From Gordonia bronchialis DSM 43247 (lineage in GTDB: Bacteria; Actinomycetota; Actinomycetes; Mycobacteriales; Mycobacteriaceae): a stretch of 64,000 nucleotides of DNA. The translations under genes and the position numbers were made by a program. Below the pieces are notes generated by a model. It ran no database searches. It was not told the origin of the DNA and worked only from the letters and a program-made list of their open reading frames with translations. The stretch spans positions 4,712,001-4,776,000 of the forward strand of contig NC_013441.1 of assembly GCF_000024785.1 (NCBI RefSeq), written 5' to 3'. Positions 1 through 9,100 of the stretch are shown one piece after another; the first letter of the stretch is position 1, and every line of letters begins with the position of its first letter.

Positions 1-275
1 GCGAAGGCCTGGGCGATGACGGCCGGGTTGTAGCGGAAGGTCGGGGTCATCACCGAGGTGCCGATCTGCACCCGCTTGGTGCGCTCGCCGACCGCCGCCA
101 TCCAGGCCAGCGAGAACGGAGCGTGTCCGCCGTTGTGTCGCCACGGCTGGAAGTGGTCGCTCACCGCCACCGAGTCCATCCCGTGCTCCTCGGCGGCGAC
201 CGCGATCTCCACGAGTTCGCGCGGATCGAACTGTTCCGCAGAGGCCTTGAAACCGAGTTTGAGTTCTTGTGCCAC
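1..275 (-). CDS. fgd: F420-dependent glucose-6-phosphate dehydrogenase, N-terminal part
   Basis: The minus strand encodes about 91 residues and runs off the left edge, so the C-terminus is missing. The protein begins GTG ([16 protein letters not shown]) and contains [17 protein letters not shown] and a [15 protein letters not shown] segment, which match mycobacterial Fgd1 almost word for word. Fgd oxidises glucose-6-phosphate to 6-phosphogluconolactone and reduces cofactor F420 to F420H2, which supplies F420-dependent reductases in the cytoplasm. It is a luciferase-like monooxygenase-fold protein, and the HFQPW segment lies in the F420/substrate pocket in the family. A GAGGTAG ribosome site precedes the GTG. 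The gene is divergent from the methyltransferase downstream. Identity is confident because of the long near-exact match to the known N-terminus. Confidence 0.93.
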   Translation of the reverse strand, partial: MAQELKLGFKASAEQFDPRELVEIAVAAEEHGMDSVAVSDHFQPWRHNGGHAPFSLAWMAAVGERTKRVQIGTSVMTPTFRYNPAVIAQAF

Positions 276-421
276 GTGCCTACCTCGCTTCACCCAGCCC
301 GCGGCAGAGGTCCCGCGGGGTCACCGAACGATCACTTGGTACCCAACCTACTCACGGGGCCATCGGGCGATGTGGGCGGTGCCACCCGTGGATTGTCGGA
401 GGGTTGTGGTGCGATTAGCCG

Positions 422-1054
422 ATGAGTTCCCGGCCGCCGGTGGGACAACCCGGCTACGACGCGCTCGCCGATCTGTATGCGCAGACGTTTCCGACGGCCT
501 TTCAGAGCGACCTGGAGCGCCATGTCGTCGACTGCTTCGTCGATCTGCTGCTCACCGAGGACGCCGGTATGCCGTCGGTGGTCGATGTGGGCTGTGGACC
601 AGGGCACGTGGCCGGCCACCTGGCCGATCGGGGCTGTGCCGTTGTCGGTGTGGACCCGAGTCGCGCGATGCTCGACCACGCTCGTCGCACTTATGCCGGG
701 ATCACGTTCCTGGCCGGGGACGCGCGCGCCGTCGACGCACCTCTCGAGACCTGCGCCGGCGTTCTCGCTCGGTTCAGTCTCATCCACGTCGAGCCCACTG
801 CCCTGCCGGGCATCGTCCGGGGCTGGCATCGTCGGGTGCGCGCGGGCACCCTGCTCCTCGTCGCCGCGCAGGCATCCGACGATTCGGGGGTTCACGAGTT
901 CGATCATCTGGTGTCCCGGGCGTGGCGATGGCATCCGGATTCGCTGGCGCAGATGCTCGGCGACAACGGCTTCGACGAGGAGTTCCGCGTGGTCAGCCGG
1001 CCCGACGCGGATAACCGGTTCCCGGCCGTGCATCTCCTGTGCCGGTCCCGGTGA
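422..1054 (+). CDS. class I SAM-dependent methyltransferase
   Basis: A 210-residue cytoplasmic protein with a Rossmann-type SAM-binding fold. Motif I is visible as VVDVGCGPGHVAGHLA (about residues 52-67), followed by the acidic motif II in VVGVDPSRAMLDHAR and a LAGDARAVDAP segment that usually contacts the adenine. The C-terminal half has the predicted strand pattern of small-molecule methyltransferases (RAGTLLLVAAQ). The substrate cannot be read from sequence. It starts at ATG without an obvious ribosome site and is divergent from fgd over a 146-bp spacer. It is not obviously in an operon with the ABC exporter that follows. Confidence 0.85.
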   Translation: MSSRPPVGQPGYDALADLYAQTFPTAFQSDLERHVVDCFVDLLLTEDAGMPSVVDVGCGPGHVAGHLADRGCAVVGVDPSRAMLDHARRTYAGITFLAGDARAVDAPLETCAGVLARFSLIHVEPTALPGIVRGWHRRVRAGTLLLVAAQASDDSGVHEFDHLVSRAWRWHPDSLAQMLGDNGFDEEFRVVSRPDADNRFPAVHLLCRSR

Positions 1055-1066
1055 CCCACCACTGGA

Positions 1067-1084
1067 CCTCAAGTGAACTTTAAG
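1067..1084. promoter_or_regulatory. SoxR/MerR-like imperfect dyad upstream of the ABC exporter
   Basis: CCTCAAGTGAACTTTAAG lies 16 bp before the ABC transporter ATG. It resembles the SoxR operator core CCTCAAGTTAACTTGAGG, with the right half-site partly degenerate. MerR-family activators bind such dyads inside long-spacer promoters of efflux genes. No MerR gene adjoins it, so the assignment is tentative. Confidence 0.3.
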
Positions 1085-1100
1085 TTCTACGGTGGTCGGC

Positions 1101-3023
1101 ATGAGTATGGAATCGGTCGCCTGGGACATGATGTACAAGTCGTCGACCTCGCCGACGGACCGCCGGCTTCGTCGCGACCGCCGGACGACGCTGCGCCGGA
1201 TCGGCGGATTCGCGCGGCCGCATCGTCGTCGGATCGCTGCGTTCCTGGTGTTGTCGGTGTTCACCGCGGTCCTCACCGTCGTCACGCCGCTGCTGGCCGG
1301 GCGGGTGGTCAACCTGATCACCGGTGGCGGCTCCGACGCCGGAGCCGCGATCGTCGGCCTCGCCGCACTGATCGCGTTCATCGCCGTCGCGGAGGCCGCG
1401 GTGTCGGTGGTGGTGCGGTGGTTGTCGTCGACCATCGGTGAGGGTCTGATCCTGGACCTGCGCCGCGCCGTCTTCGACCACGTCCAGCGGATGCCGGTCG
1501 CCTTCTTCACCCGCACCCGCACCGGCGCGCTGGTGAGCCGCCTCAACAACGACGTCATCGGCGCGCAGCGCGCCTTCAGCGACACCCTGTCCGGGGTGGT
1601 GTCCAACATCGTCACGCTGGCGCTGACGCTGGGCGTGATGATCGCGATCAGCTGGGAGGTGACCATCCTGGCGTTGATTCTGTTGCCTGTCTTCGTGATT
1701 CCGGCCCGGCGGATGGGGCGGCGGATGGCTGCCCTGTCCCGCGAGGCCGCCGAGCACAATGCGCGGATGTCGACCCAGATGACCGAGCGGTTCTCCGCAC
1801 CGGGTGCCACCCTGGTGAAACTGTTCGGGCGCCCCGAGGTCGAGTCCGCCGAGTTCTCCGGCCGCGCGGATCGGGTGCGCGACATCGGGGTTCGGCGCGC
1901 CATGCTGCAGACGGTGTTCATGACCGCCCTGACGCTGGTGTCGGCGCTCGCCCTCGCGCTGGTGTACGGCCTCGGCGGCTGGCTGGCGATCCATCAGCAT
2001 CTTTCGGCCGGAGCCGTTGTCTCCCTGGCGCTGTTGCTCACCCGCATGTATGCGCCGCTGACCGCGCTGGCCAACGCCCGCGTCGAAATCATGAGTGCCC
2101 TGGTCAGTTTCGAGCGGGTCTTCGAGGTGCTCGACCTCGAGCCACTGGTCGCCGAGAAGCCCGACGCGCGACCGGTACCGCTCGCCGACAGCGGATCGGT
2201 CGCGGTCCGCATGTCCGACGTGTCCTTTGCCTACCCGTCGGCCGACAAGGTGTCGCTGGCATCGCTGGAAGAGGTTGCGCAGCTGGATAACCGGGGTGGC
2301 GAGACGATTCTGCATCGCGTCGATCTCGAGGTCGCACCCGGCAAGATGCTCGCCCTGGTGGGCAGTTCCGGGGCCGGTAAGTCGACGATCGCCGGGCTGG
2401 TGACGCGGCTCTACGACGTCGACGACGGGTCGGTGCAACTCAACGGCGTCGACGTCCGCGATCTCCGGCTCGACTCGCTACACCGCACGGTCGGTCTCGT
2501 CACGCAGGACGGTCACCTATTCCACGACACGATCCGCGCGAATCTCGCTCTGGCGCAACCCGATGCCGATGATGAGGCGATCTGGGACGCGCTACGGCGG
2601 GCCCGGCTGGCCGATCTCGTCGGATCACTGCCCGAGGGACTCGACACCGTCGTCGGGGAACGCGGTTACCGGCTCTCCGGTGGCGAACGCCAGCGCATGA
2701 CCATTGCGCGCCTGCTACTCGCACAGCCGGCCGTGGTGATCCTCGACGAGGCCACCGCACACCTGGACTCGACGTCGGAAGCGGCGGTGCAGGAAGCACT
2801 TTCCGAGGCACTGGCCGGTCGCACATCGATCGTCATCGCACACCGGCTCTCGACCATTCGGGCGGCCGACGAGATCGTGGTACTCGAATCCGGGCGCGTC
2901 GTCGAACGCGGGGACCACGCAGCGCTTCTCGCCCGCGGTGGGCGCTACGCGGAGTTGTATCGGACCCAGTTCGCCGACGACAGTGCGACGGTGACGTGCT
3001 GTGGCGAGTCGATGAGTGCGTGA
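1101..3023 (+). CDS. ABC exporter, fused permease and ATPase
   Basis: A half-transporter of about 640 residues with an N-terminal six-helix membrane domain and a C-terminal nucleotide-binding domain. Membrane segments start around IAAFLVLSVFTAVLTVV, and the NBD shows Walker A (LVGSSGAGKST), signature LSGGERQRM, Walker B (VVILDEAT) and the switch region IAHRLSTI. Such proteins dimerise in the inner membrane and export drugs, lipids or peptides using ATP; the substrate is unknown. An insertion of about 20 residues (SADKVSLASLEEVAQLDNR) lies before the Walker A region. The start was taken at ATG 1101; an in-frame GTG at 1092 is an alternative. A MerR-like dyad just upstream suggests inducible control. 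The C-terminal tail carries two adjacent cysteines (TCCGES). Confidence 0.9.
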   Translation: MSMESVAWDMMYKSSTSPTDRRLRRDRRTTLRRIGGFARPHRRRIAAFLVLSVFTAVLTVVTPLLAGRVVNLITGGGSDAGAAIVGLAALIAFIAVAEAAVSVVVRWLSSTIGEGLILDLRRAVFDHVQRMPVAFFTRTRTGALVSRLNNDVIGAQRAFSDTLSGVVSNIVTLALTLGVMIAISWEVTILALILLPVFVIPARRMGRRMAALSREAAEHNARMSTQMTERFSAPGATLVKLFGRPEVESAEFSGRADRVRDIGVRRAMLQTVFMTALTLVSALALALVYGLGGWLAIHQHLSAGAVVSLALLLTRMYAPLTALANARVEIMSALVSFERVFEVLDLEPLVAEKPDARPVPLADSGSVAVRMSDVSFAYPSADKVSLASLEEVAQLDNRGGETILHRVDLEVAPGKMLALVGSSGAGKSTIAGLVTRLYDVDDGSVQLNGVDVRDLRLDSLHRTVGLVTQDGHLFHDTIRANLALAQPDADDEAIWDALRRARLADLVGSLPEGLDTVVGERGYRLSGGERQRMTIARLLLAQPAVVILDEATAHLDSTSEAAVQEALSEALAGRTSIVIAHRLSTIRAADEIVVLESGRVVERGDHAALLARGGRYAELYRTQFADDSATVTCCGESMSA

Positions 3024-3113
3024 CAGCGTCTCTGCTGCCTGGCCGTCCTCTCCCGCGCCGGAGATGCGTCGCCTCCCCCTCTGCCGGTTGAGCCGCCGCC
3101 CCCCTGCTGGAAA

Positions 3114-3389
3114 TCAGTCGTCGAGGTCGTCGAAGTTGTCGATCAGTCCGCGCCGCGGCTTGTCCCCCTCGGCCGGCTTGGGGGTGAGTTTGCGACGACG
3201 GAACTGCAGGAAGATCATCGCGATGTTCACCAGGATGATCGCGATGCCGATGGCCACCCACACCCACCGGCCGTCGCGCCACCACGTATAGGTGAGGGCG
3301 CTCACGCAGACCATCAGGATGATCGCGCCGACGATAGTCAGGCTGCTCGCGAAAGTCTGTGCGGTGCGCTGATATTGGTGATAGGTCAT
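3114..3389 (-). CDS. small two-helix membrane protein
   Basis: A 91-residue protein with two predicted membrane helices (SSLTIVGAIILMVCVSALTY and WVWVAIGIAIILVNIAMIFL) and a basic then acidic cytoplasmic tail ending DNFDDLDD. No family is recognised. Its start overlaps the stop of the acyl-CoA dehydrogenase gene by 4 bp (ATGA), so the two are translationally coupled and probably cotranscribed. Conservation of such coupling would be the best evidence of a shared function, which cannot be judged here. Confidence 0.72.
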   Translation of the reverse strand: MTYHQYQRTAQTFASSLTIVGAIILMVCVSALTYTWWRDGRWVWVAIGIAIILVNIAMIFLQFRRRKLTPKPAEGDKPRRGLIDNFDDLDD

Positions 3390-4570
3390 CGGAAGGCGTC
3401 CTTTCCGGTCAGGGCCTTGCCGATCATCAGCTGATGCATCTCACTGGTTCCCTCGTAGGTGAGCACCGACTCCAGGTTGTTGGCGTGGCGGATCACCGGG
3501 TACTCCAGGGTGATTCCGTTGGCGCCCAGAATCGTCCGGCATTCACGGGCGATCGCGATGGCCTCGCGGACGTTGTTCAACTTGCCCAGGCTGATCTGTT
3601 CGGGACGAATCCCGCCGGCATCCTTGCGACGACCGAGGTGCAGGGCCAGCAACTGGGCCTTACCCACCTCGAGGGCCATGTCGGCGAGTTTGACCTGGGT
3701 GATCTGGTATCCGGCAAGCGATTTGTCGAAGACCTCGCGGTCGGTGGCGTAGGCGACGGCGGCTTCCAGACAATCGCGGGCGGCGCCCACCGCGCCGAAG
3801 ACGATGCCGAAGCGCGCCTCGTTGAGGCAACTCAGCGGGCCTTTGAGTCCTTCGACGCCGGGCAGCATCGCCGACGCCGGCAACCGTACGTCCTCGAGCA
3901 CGAGTTCGGCGGTGACCGACGCCCGCAACGACATCTTGTGTTCGATCTCGATACCGCGGAATCCCGGTGTGTCCGTGGGCACCACGAACCCGCGGATACC
4001 GCGCGCACCCTCGTCGAGGTCGGTGCGCGCCCACACGACCGCGACGTCGGCGACGCTGCCGTTGGTGATCCACATCTTGGTGCCGTTGAGGACCCAGTCG
4101 TCGCCGTCGCGTTTGGCGCTGGTGCGCATGCCGGCCGGATTGCTGCCGAAGTCGGGTTCGGTGAGCCCGAAACAGCCGATCGCCTGTCCGGCCGCCATCC
4201 GCGGTAGCCATTCCTCGCGCTGCTCGTCGCTGCCGAACGCACGAATCGCGAACATCGACAATGAGCCCTGGACAGAGACAAAGCTGCGCAACCCGGAGTC
4301 GACGGCCTCGAGTTCGAGACAGGCCAGACCGTAGGCGGTGGCCGAGGTGCCCGCACAGCCGTAGCCCTCGAGATGCATCCCGAACAGGCCCAGTTCGCCG
4401 AGTTCGGTGGCGAGGTCACGTACCGGCAGCGATCCGTCCTCGAACCACTGGGCCACATGCGGGCGCAGCCGTCGGGCGCCGAAGTCGCGCACCGTGTCGA
4501 TGATGGCGCGTTCCTCGTCGTCGACGAGGGTGTCGAGCGCGAACAGTTCGGCAACGGTTTGTGGGGACAT
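3386..4570 (-). CDS. acyl-CoA dehydrogenase, glutaryl-CoA dehydrogenase-like
   Basis: A 394-residue flavoenzyme of the normal family length. Visible marks are CFGLTEPDFGSNPAGM (FAD/substrate loop), KMWITNGSVADVAVVWAR, a C-terminal helical domain and the catalytic-glutamate motif LTYEGTSEMHQLMIGKALTG. The last segment is most like glutaryl-CoA dehydrogenases (Glu in YEGT, then HxLxxGxAxTG). The enzyme should catalyse FAD-dependent alpha,beta-dehydrogenation of a short dicarboxylic or branched acyl-CoA, passing electrons to ETF. Substrate specificity is inferred from motif similarity only. It is followed, with a 4-bp overlap, by a small membrane protein, and is preceded at 10 bp by a DUF202 protein. 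Confidence 0.87.
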   Translation of the reverse strand: MSPQTVAELFALDTLVDDEERAIIDTVRDFGARRLRPHVAQWFEDGSLPVRDLATELGELGLFGMHLEGYGCAGTSATAYGLACLELEAVDSGLRSFVSVQGSLSMFAIRAFGSDEQREEWLPRMAAGQAIGCFGLTEPDFGSNPAGMRTSAKRDGDDWVLNGTKMWITNGSVADVAVVWARTDLDEGARGIRGFVVPTDTPGFRGIEIEHKMSLRASVTAELVLEDVRLPASAMLPGVEGLKGPLSCLNEARFGIVFGAVGAARDCLEAAVAYATDREVFDKSLAGYQITQVKLADMALEVGKAQLLALHLGRRKDAGGIRPEQISLGKLNNVREAIAIARECRTILGANGITLEYPVIRHANNLESVLTYEGTSEMHQLMIGKALTGKDAFR

Positions 4571-4580
4571 CTCAGACCTC

Positions 4581-4904
4581 TCAGTAATTCTGCAGCACGA
4601 TCGACACCGCGACCGCGACCGCCACCACCACTATCGCAGCGACCAGGAACAGCACCGCCGACGGCCCCGGCATCGGGTCGCCGTACTGCAGGGCGCGCGT
4701 GACCTTGCGCCACCGGTAGCCGCCGATGAGGGTGACCGCGCAGCCGACGGCGATCATCACCAGACCCAACGAGGTCTCCACGACGGTGTCGGTGACATCG
4801 GGGGCGATGTAGACGATCGCGACGCCGCCGGCGAGGAACCCCAACGAGGTGCGAATCCAGGCCAGAAGCGTGCGTTCGGCGGCGAGAGTGAAGCGGGCAT
4901 CCAC
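4581..4904 (-). CDS. DUF202 (YidH-like) membrane protein
   Basis: A 107-residue integral membrane protein. It opens with the family signature DARFTLAAERTLLAWIRTSLGFLAGGVAI and has three predicted helices, the last near the C-terminus (AVLFLVAAIVVVAVAVAVSI). The DUF202/YidH family has no established biochemical role. GTG 4904 was taken as the start. The reading frame stays open upstream into the esterase gene with no ATG or GTG, so the true N-terminus is uncertain. It lies 10 bp ahead of the acyl-CoA dehydrogenase and is probably cotranscribed with it. Confidence 0.8.
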   Translation of the reverse strand: MDARFTLAAERTLLAWIRTSLGFLAGGVAIVYIAPDVTDTVVETSLGLVMIAVGCAVTLIGGYRWRKVTRALQYGDPMPGPSAVLFLVAAIVVVAVAVAVSIVLQNY

Positions 4905-4941
4905 CGCACCGGGTATCGGTTCCCGGGGTGCGGAACCCTCG

Positions 4942-5913
4942 TCAGCCGGCTCGTTCCTCGCGGTTGTCAGCGTCCTTGCCCTCTCGTATCGCCTGCACCG
5001 CGAACGCGGCGGTCACGTCGATCGCGTGCAGCGTTTCCGGGTGGTGCACGGCGAGTACCGGGAACGCGTGCACCTGCCAAGCGTAACTGTGGGCCACCGC
5101 ATCCACCCCGGCCGCGTCGAGGGTCTCCACCAGTTCGACGACGTCGGGTTCGAGCATCTCGCCTTCGGCGGTGATGAAGGCCGTCGGCGGGAAGATCGTG
5201 GCGTCGACGTCGCGGATGCGCCGCGCGCCAGTCAGCGGGATGGGTCCACGGTCGAAGAGGGTGGCGAGGCGGGCCATCTTCGATTTCGGGAGGTAGGCGT
5301 CGGATCGGCTGGAACGGTCCGGATTGTCGCCGAGGTCGAGGTCGAGCAGCGGTGAGAACCCGATCAGCGCGGCGGGTGCAGGCAGATCCCGCTGGGCCGC
5401 GGCTTCCACGACCTTGGCGGCGAGAAATCCGCCCGCCGAATCGCCGGCGACGATGACCCGGCGATACCCGCGTTCCCTGATCAGTTCGGTGTAGGCGTCC
5501 ACGGCGTCGGCCACCGAGGTCCCCACCCCGGCCTTGGGGAGCTGACGGTACTCGAGCGCGAACACCGGGACCTCGCAGGCGCGGGCGAGGCGGGCCGCGA
5601 TCGACCGGTGCGTGCCGAGTCCGCAGACGACGAAGGCGCCGCCGTGCAGATAGAGCATCGCGGTGTCGCCGTCCCGCCGCGACGGCCCGGACGGCACGAT
5701 CAATTCCACCGGACGCCCCGCGAGAACCATGTCCTCACGCACCACGCCCCTGGGTTTGGGTCCTGCCGCGAAGAGCCGGTCGATGAGGAACAGGCCGGCC
5801 ATTCCCGAGCGGGTCAGGGGCCACAGGGCCAGTGTCGGCTTGAGCAGTACGCGGGTGCCAAGCCACAGCGGGTACGAGCGGAGACTCGGCTTGCGGTGCG
5901 ACACGATCGGCAT
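4942..5913 (-). CDS. alpha/beta hydrolase, HSL-family esterase/lipase
   Basis: A 323-residue protein with the hormone-sensitive-lipase family hallmarks: oxyanion-hole motif LYLHGGAFV (about residue 90) and nucleophile elbow VIVAGDSAGGFLAAK. The expected catalytic Asp and His fit TAEGEMLEPDVVEL and WQVHAFPVL near the C-terminus. Enzymes of this family hydrolyse short- to medium-chain carboxyl esters and are called Lip or Nlh proteins in mycobacteria. There is no signal peptide, but a hydrophobic N-terminal stretch suggests membrane association. It heads a four-gene minus-strand cluster (esterase, DUF202, acyl-CoA dehydrogenase, small membrane protein). Confidence 0.88.
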   Translation of the reverse strand: MPIVSHRKPSLRSYPLWLGTRVLLKPTLALWPLTRSGMAGLFLIDRLFAAGPKPRGVVREDMVLAGRPVELIVPSGPSRRDGDTAMLYLHGGAFVVCGLGTHRSIAARLARACEVPVFALEYRQLPKAGVGTSVADAVDAYTELIRERGYRRVIVAGDSAGGFLAAKVVEAAAQRDLPAPAALIGFSPLLDLDLGDNPDRSSRSDAYLPKSKMARLATLFDRGPIPLTGARRIRDVDATIFPPTAFITAEGEMLEPDVVELVETLDAAGVDAVAHSYAWQVHAFPVLAVHHPETLHAIDVTAAFAVQAIREGKDADNREERAG

Positions 5914-6029
5914 TCGTCTCCTCCTCTACCGAAACAGCCACGTCAGGAGGCCTGCACCCCACCAGAAGTCGGGTGGACCCTGGGCCGAAGCTACACCCGA
6001 CGATCGTCGTGGACCGCGTTATCGGGCGT

Positions 6030-6043
6030 GTTTCGCGCGAAAC
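6030..6043. promoter_or_regulatory. perfect 14-bp palindrome, parS-like
   Basis: GTTTCGCGCGAAAC is a perfect palindrome in the 212-bp spacer between the divergent esterase and NRPS-like genes. It differs from the parS core GTTTCACGTGAAAC only at the two bases flanking the central CG. It may be a degenerate ParB/Noc-type site or an operator of the NRPS-like gene; sequence alone does not decide. Confidence 0.35.
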
Positions 6044-6125
6044 CTCACCGGGACCGCCACACGAGACACAGGCCACGACACCTGTTGTTCGCACTGGTGG
6101 GCTATATTCTCGGACTCGTGTCGAG

Positions 6126-9100
6126 ATGGTGGCGGTAAGCGTGCAGATCCCTCCTCAGTTCCTGCTGTCCACGCAGGCTGCAGCCCCGCGCACCCTCTGC
6201 GACGTGTTGTCGGAGACCGCCGCCCGGTTTCCCGATGCGCCCGCCATCGACGATGGTGACCAGGCTCTCAGTTACACCCAGCTCGTCGCCGTCGTCCGCC
6301 GCGCCGCCGTCCGGCTGACCGAGGCGGGCGTGGGCCGCGGTTCTCGCGTCGGCATCCGCATGCCGTCGGGCTCGCGTGACCTGTACGTCGCCATCCTCTC
6401 GACGTTGTATGCCGGAGCCGCCTACGTGCCGGTCGACGCCGACGACCCGGAAGAACGCGCCACCCTGGTCTTCGGGGAGGCGCGGGTGGACGCCATCATC
6501 GACGCCGACGGCATCCATGCCACCGGGCACTCCGCCGACACCGGCCCGGCCGACCCCGAACTGCCCACCGTCGACGACGATGCCTGGATCATCTTCACCT
6601 CCGGGTCCACCGGAACGCCGAAGGGTGTGGCGGTCAGCCATCGCAGCGCCGCCGCCTTCGTCGACGCCGAGGCGCAGATGTTCTTGCGCGACAACCCAAT
6701 CGGGCCGCATGACCGGGTGCTGGCCGGATTGTCGGTGGCCTTCGACGCGTCGTGCGAGGAGATGTGGCTGGCCTGGCGCAACGGAGCCTGTCTGGTGCCG
6801 GCACCGCGGTCGCTGGTGCGCAGTGGCATGGACCTCGGTCCATGGCTGGTACAGCGCGACGTCACGGTGGTCTCCACGGTGCCGACGCTGGCGTCGCTGT
6901 GGCCGCCGGAAGCGCTGGAGGCGGTGCGCCTGTTGATCTTCGGCGGTGAGGCCTGCCCACCCGAACTGGCCGAACGCCTCGCCGTCGGCGGCCGCGAGGT
7001 GTGGAACACCTACGGCCCCACCGAGGCCACCGTGGTGGCCTGCGCCGCCCCGCTCGACGGCACGCCACCGGTCCGCATCGGCCTGCCGCTGGCCGGCTGG
7101 GACCTGGCCGTCGTGGGACCCGACGACCAGCCCGTCGCCGAAGGCGAAGTGGGCGAACTGGTCATCGGCGGTGTGGGACTCGCGCGCTACCTCGACCCGG
7201 CGAAAGACGCCGAGAAGTACGCCCCGATGACCACCCTCGGGTGGGAACGCGCTTATCGCAGTGGGGATCTCGTCCGCCTCGACCCCGACGGCCTGATCTT
7301 CATGGGCCGCGCCGACGATCAGGTCAAGGTCGGTGGCCGGCGCATCGAACTCGGCGAGATCGACAATGCGCTGCAACATCTGCCGGGAGTCAGCGGGGCC
7401 GCGGCGGCGGTCCGCAAGTCCGCGGCGGGCAACAGCCTGCTGGTCGGGTACCTGGTGTCGGCCGACCCCGACTTCGATGTGGCCCGCGCCCGCGACGAAC
7501 TGTCCCGCGCACTGCCCGCGGCGATGGTCCCGCGACTGGCCGTCGTCGACGAATTGCCCACGCGCACATCCGGAAAGGTCGATCGGAACGCTCTACCGTG
7601 GCCGTTGCCCGGGGCGCCGGCCGACGACGCCGCACCCGAACTCGACGCCCACACCGCCTGGCTGGCGCAGCAGTGGACCGATGTCCTCGGGGTCACCATC
7701 TCCGACCCCGACGCCGACTTCTTCGCCGAAGGTGGCGGATCGCTCTCGGCCGCGCAACTCGTCACCGCGGTCCGCGCCCGCTACCCCGACGTCACCGTCG
7801 CCGACCTCTACGACCATCCCCGCCTGGGTTCGATGGCCGAGATGCTGGCCGCCCGCACCTCGGCCGCCGTCGTCGTCGAACGGCAGGTGACGCCGACGCC
7901 GCGCCGGGCCGGCCTCGCGCAGATCGCGTTGTCGGTGCCGCTGACCACGCTCACCGGACTGCAGTGGGCCACCTGGCTCGGGGTGGTCAACAACGTCGCG
8001 ATCCTGGTGACCGACGGGCTCGACCGGTCGGTGCCGTGGCTCATCGAGGTCAACTGGTGGGTGCTGCTGGTGGCGTTCCTGCTGTTCATCACCCCGCCCG
8101 GACGCATGCTGATCGCCGCGATCGGCTCCCGGCTGCTGCTCGCCGGCGTCGGGCCCGGCGAGTACCCGCGCGGCGGCAGCGTGCACCTGCGACTGTGGGT
8201 GGCCGAGCGGCTGCTCGAGGCCAGCGGCGCCGCGAATCTGTCCGGCGCGCCGTGGATGATCTACCTGGCCCGGGCGCTCGGCGCGCAGATCGGCCGCGGC
8301 GTGGACCTGCACACCATTCCCCCGGTCACCGGCCTGCTCAGCATCGGCGAGGGCGCCTCGGTGGAACCCGAGGTCGACCTGTCCGGATGGTGGATCGACG
8401 GCGACGTCGTCCACATCGGCGAGATCGTGATCAAGCGGGGGGCGTCCATCGGCGCCCGGTCCACACTGATGCCCGGCGCGGTCATCGGCGGCGACGCCGA
8501 GGTCGCACCCGGATCGGCGGTCTTCGGGCGGGTCAAGGCGCGGCAGCACTGGGCCGGTTCACCGGCGATCAAGGTGGGCAAAGCCGGTCATCCGTGGCCG
8601 GATCACCGGCCCCGACGCGGTCCGCTGTGGGTGCCGATCTACGGGGTGTCGTCGATGGTGCTGGCCGCCATCCCGCTGATCTCGCTGGGCGCCGGACTCG
8701 CCGTCATCGGCACCTGGGCGCTGCACGCCGACCGGCTGCGCGACGTCGGTCGCCGAGCCCTGATCCTGCTGCCCGCAGCCACCCTGACCAGTCTGCTCGT
8801 CTTCGCGGTGATCACCGTCGTGCTGGTGCGGCTGCTGTCGCTGCGCCTGGAGAAGGGGTATCACCCGGTGCGTTCGCGTGTCGGGTGGCAGGTGTGGATG
8901 ACCGAGCGTCTGCTGGATTCGGCCCGCACCTATCTGTTCCCGCTGTATGCGAGCCTGCTCACCCCGTCGTGGTTCCGGTTGCTCGGCGCCAAGGTCGGCA
9001 AGGGCACCGAGATCTCGACCGCGTTGGTGCTGCCGAAGTTCACCACCATCGGCGACGGCGCCTTCCTCGCCGACGACACCATGGTCGCGTCCTACGAGCT

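Noticed and set aside
1080..2438. 452-residue antisense frame rich in His, Gln and Arg
   Set aside because: Composition is typical of a shadow frame; the ABC exporter on the other strand is clear.
5973..6125. N-terminal extension of the NRPS-like protein
   Set aside because: The extra 51 codons cross the palindrome and promoter region and have no similarity to adenylation domains.
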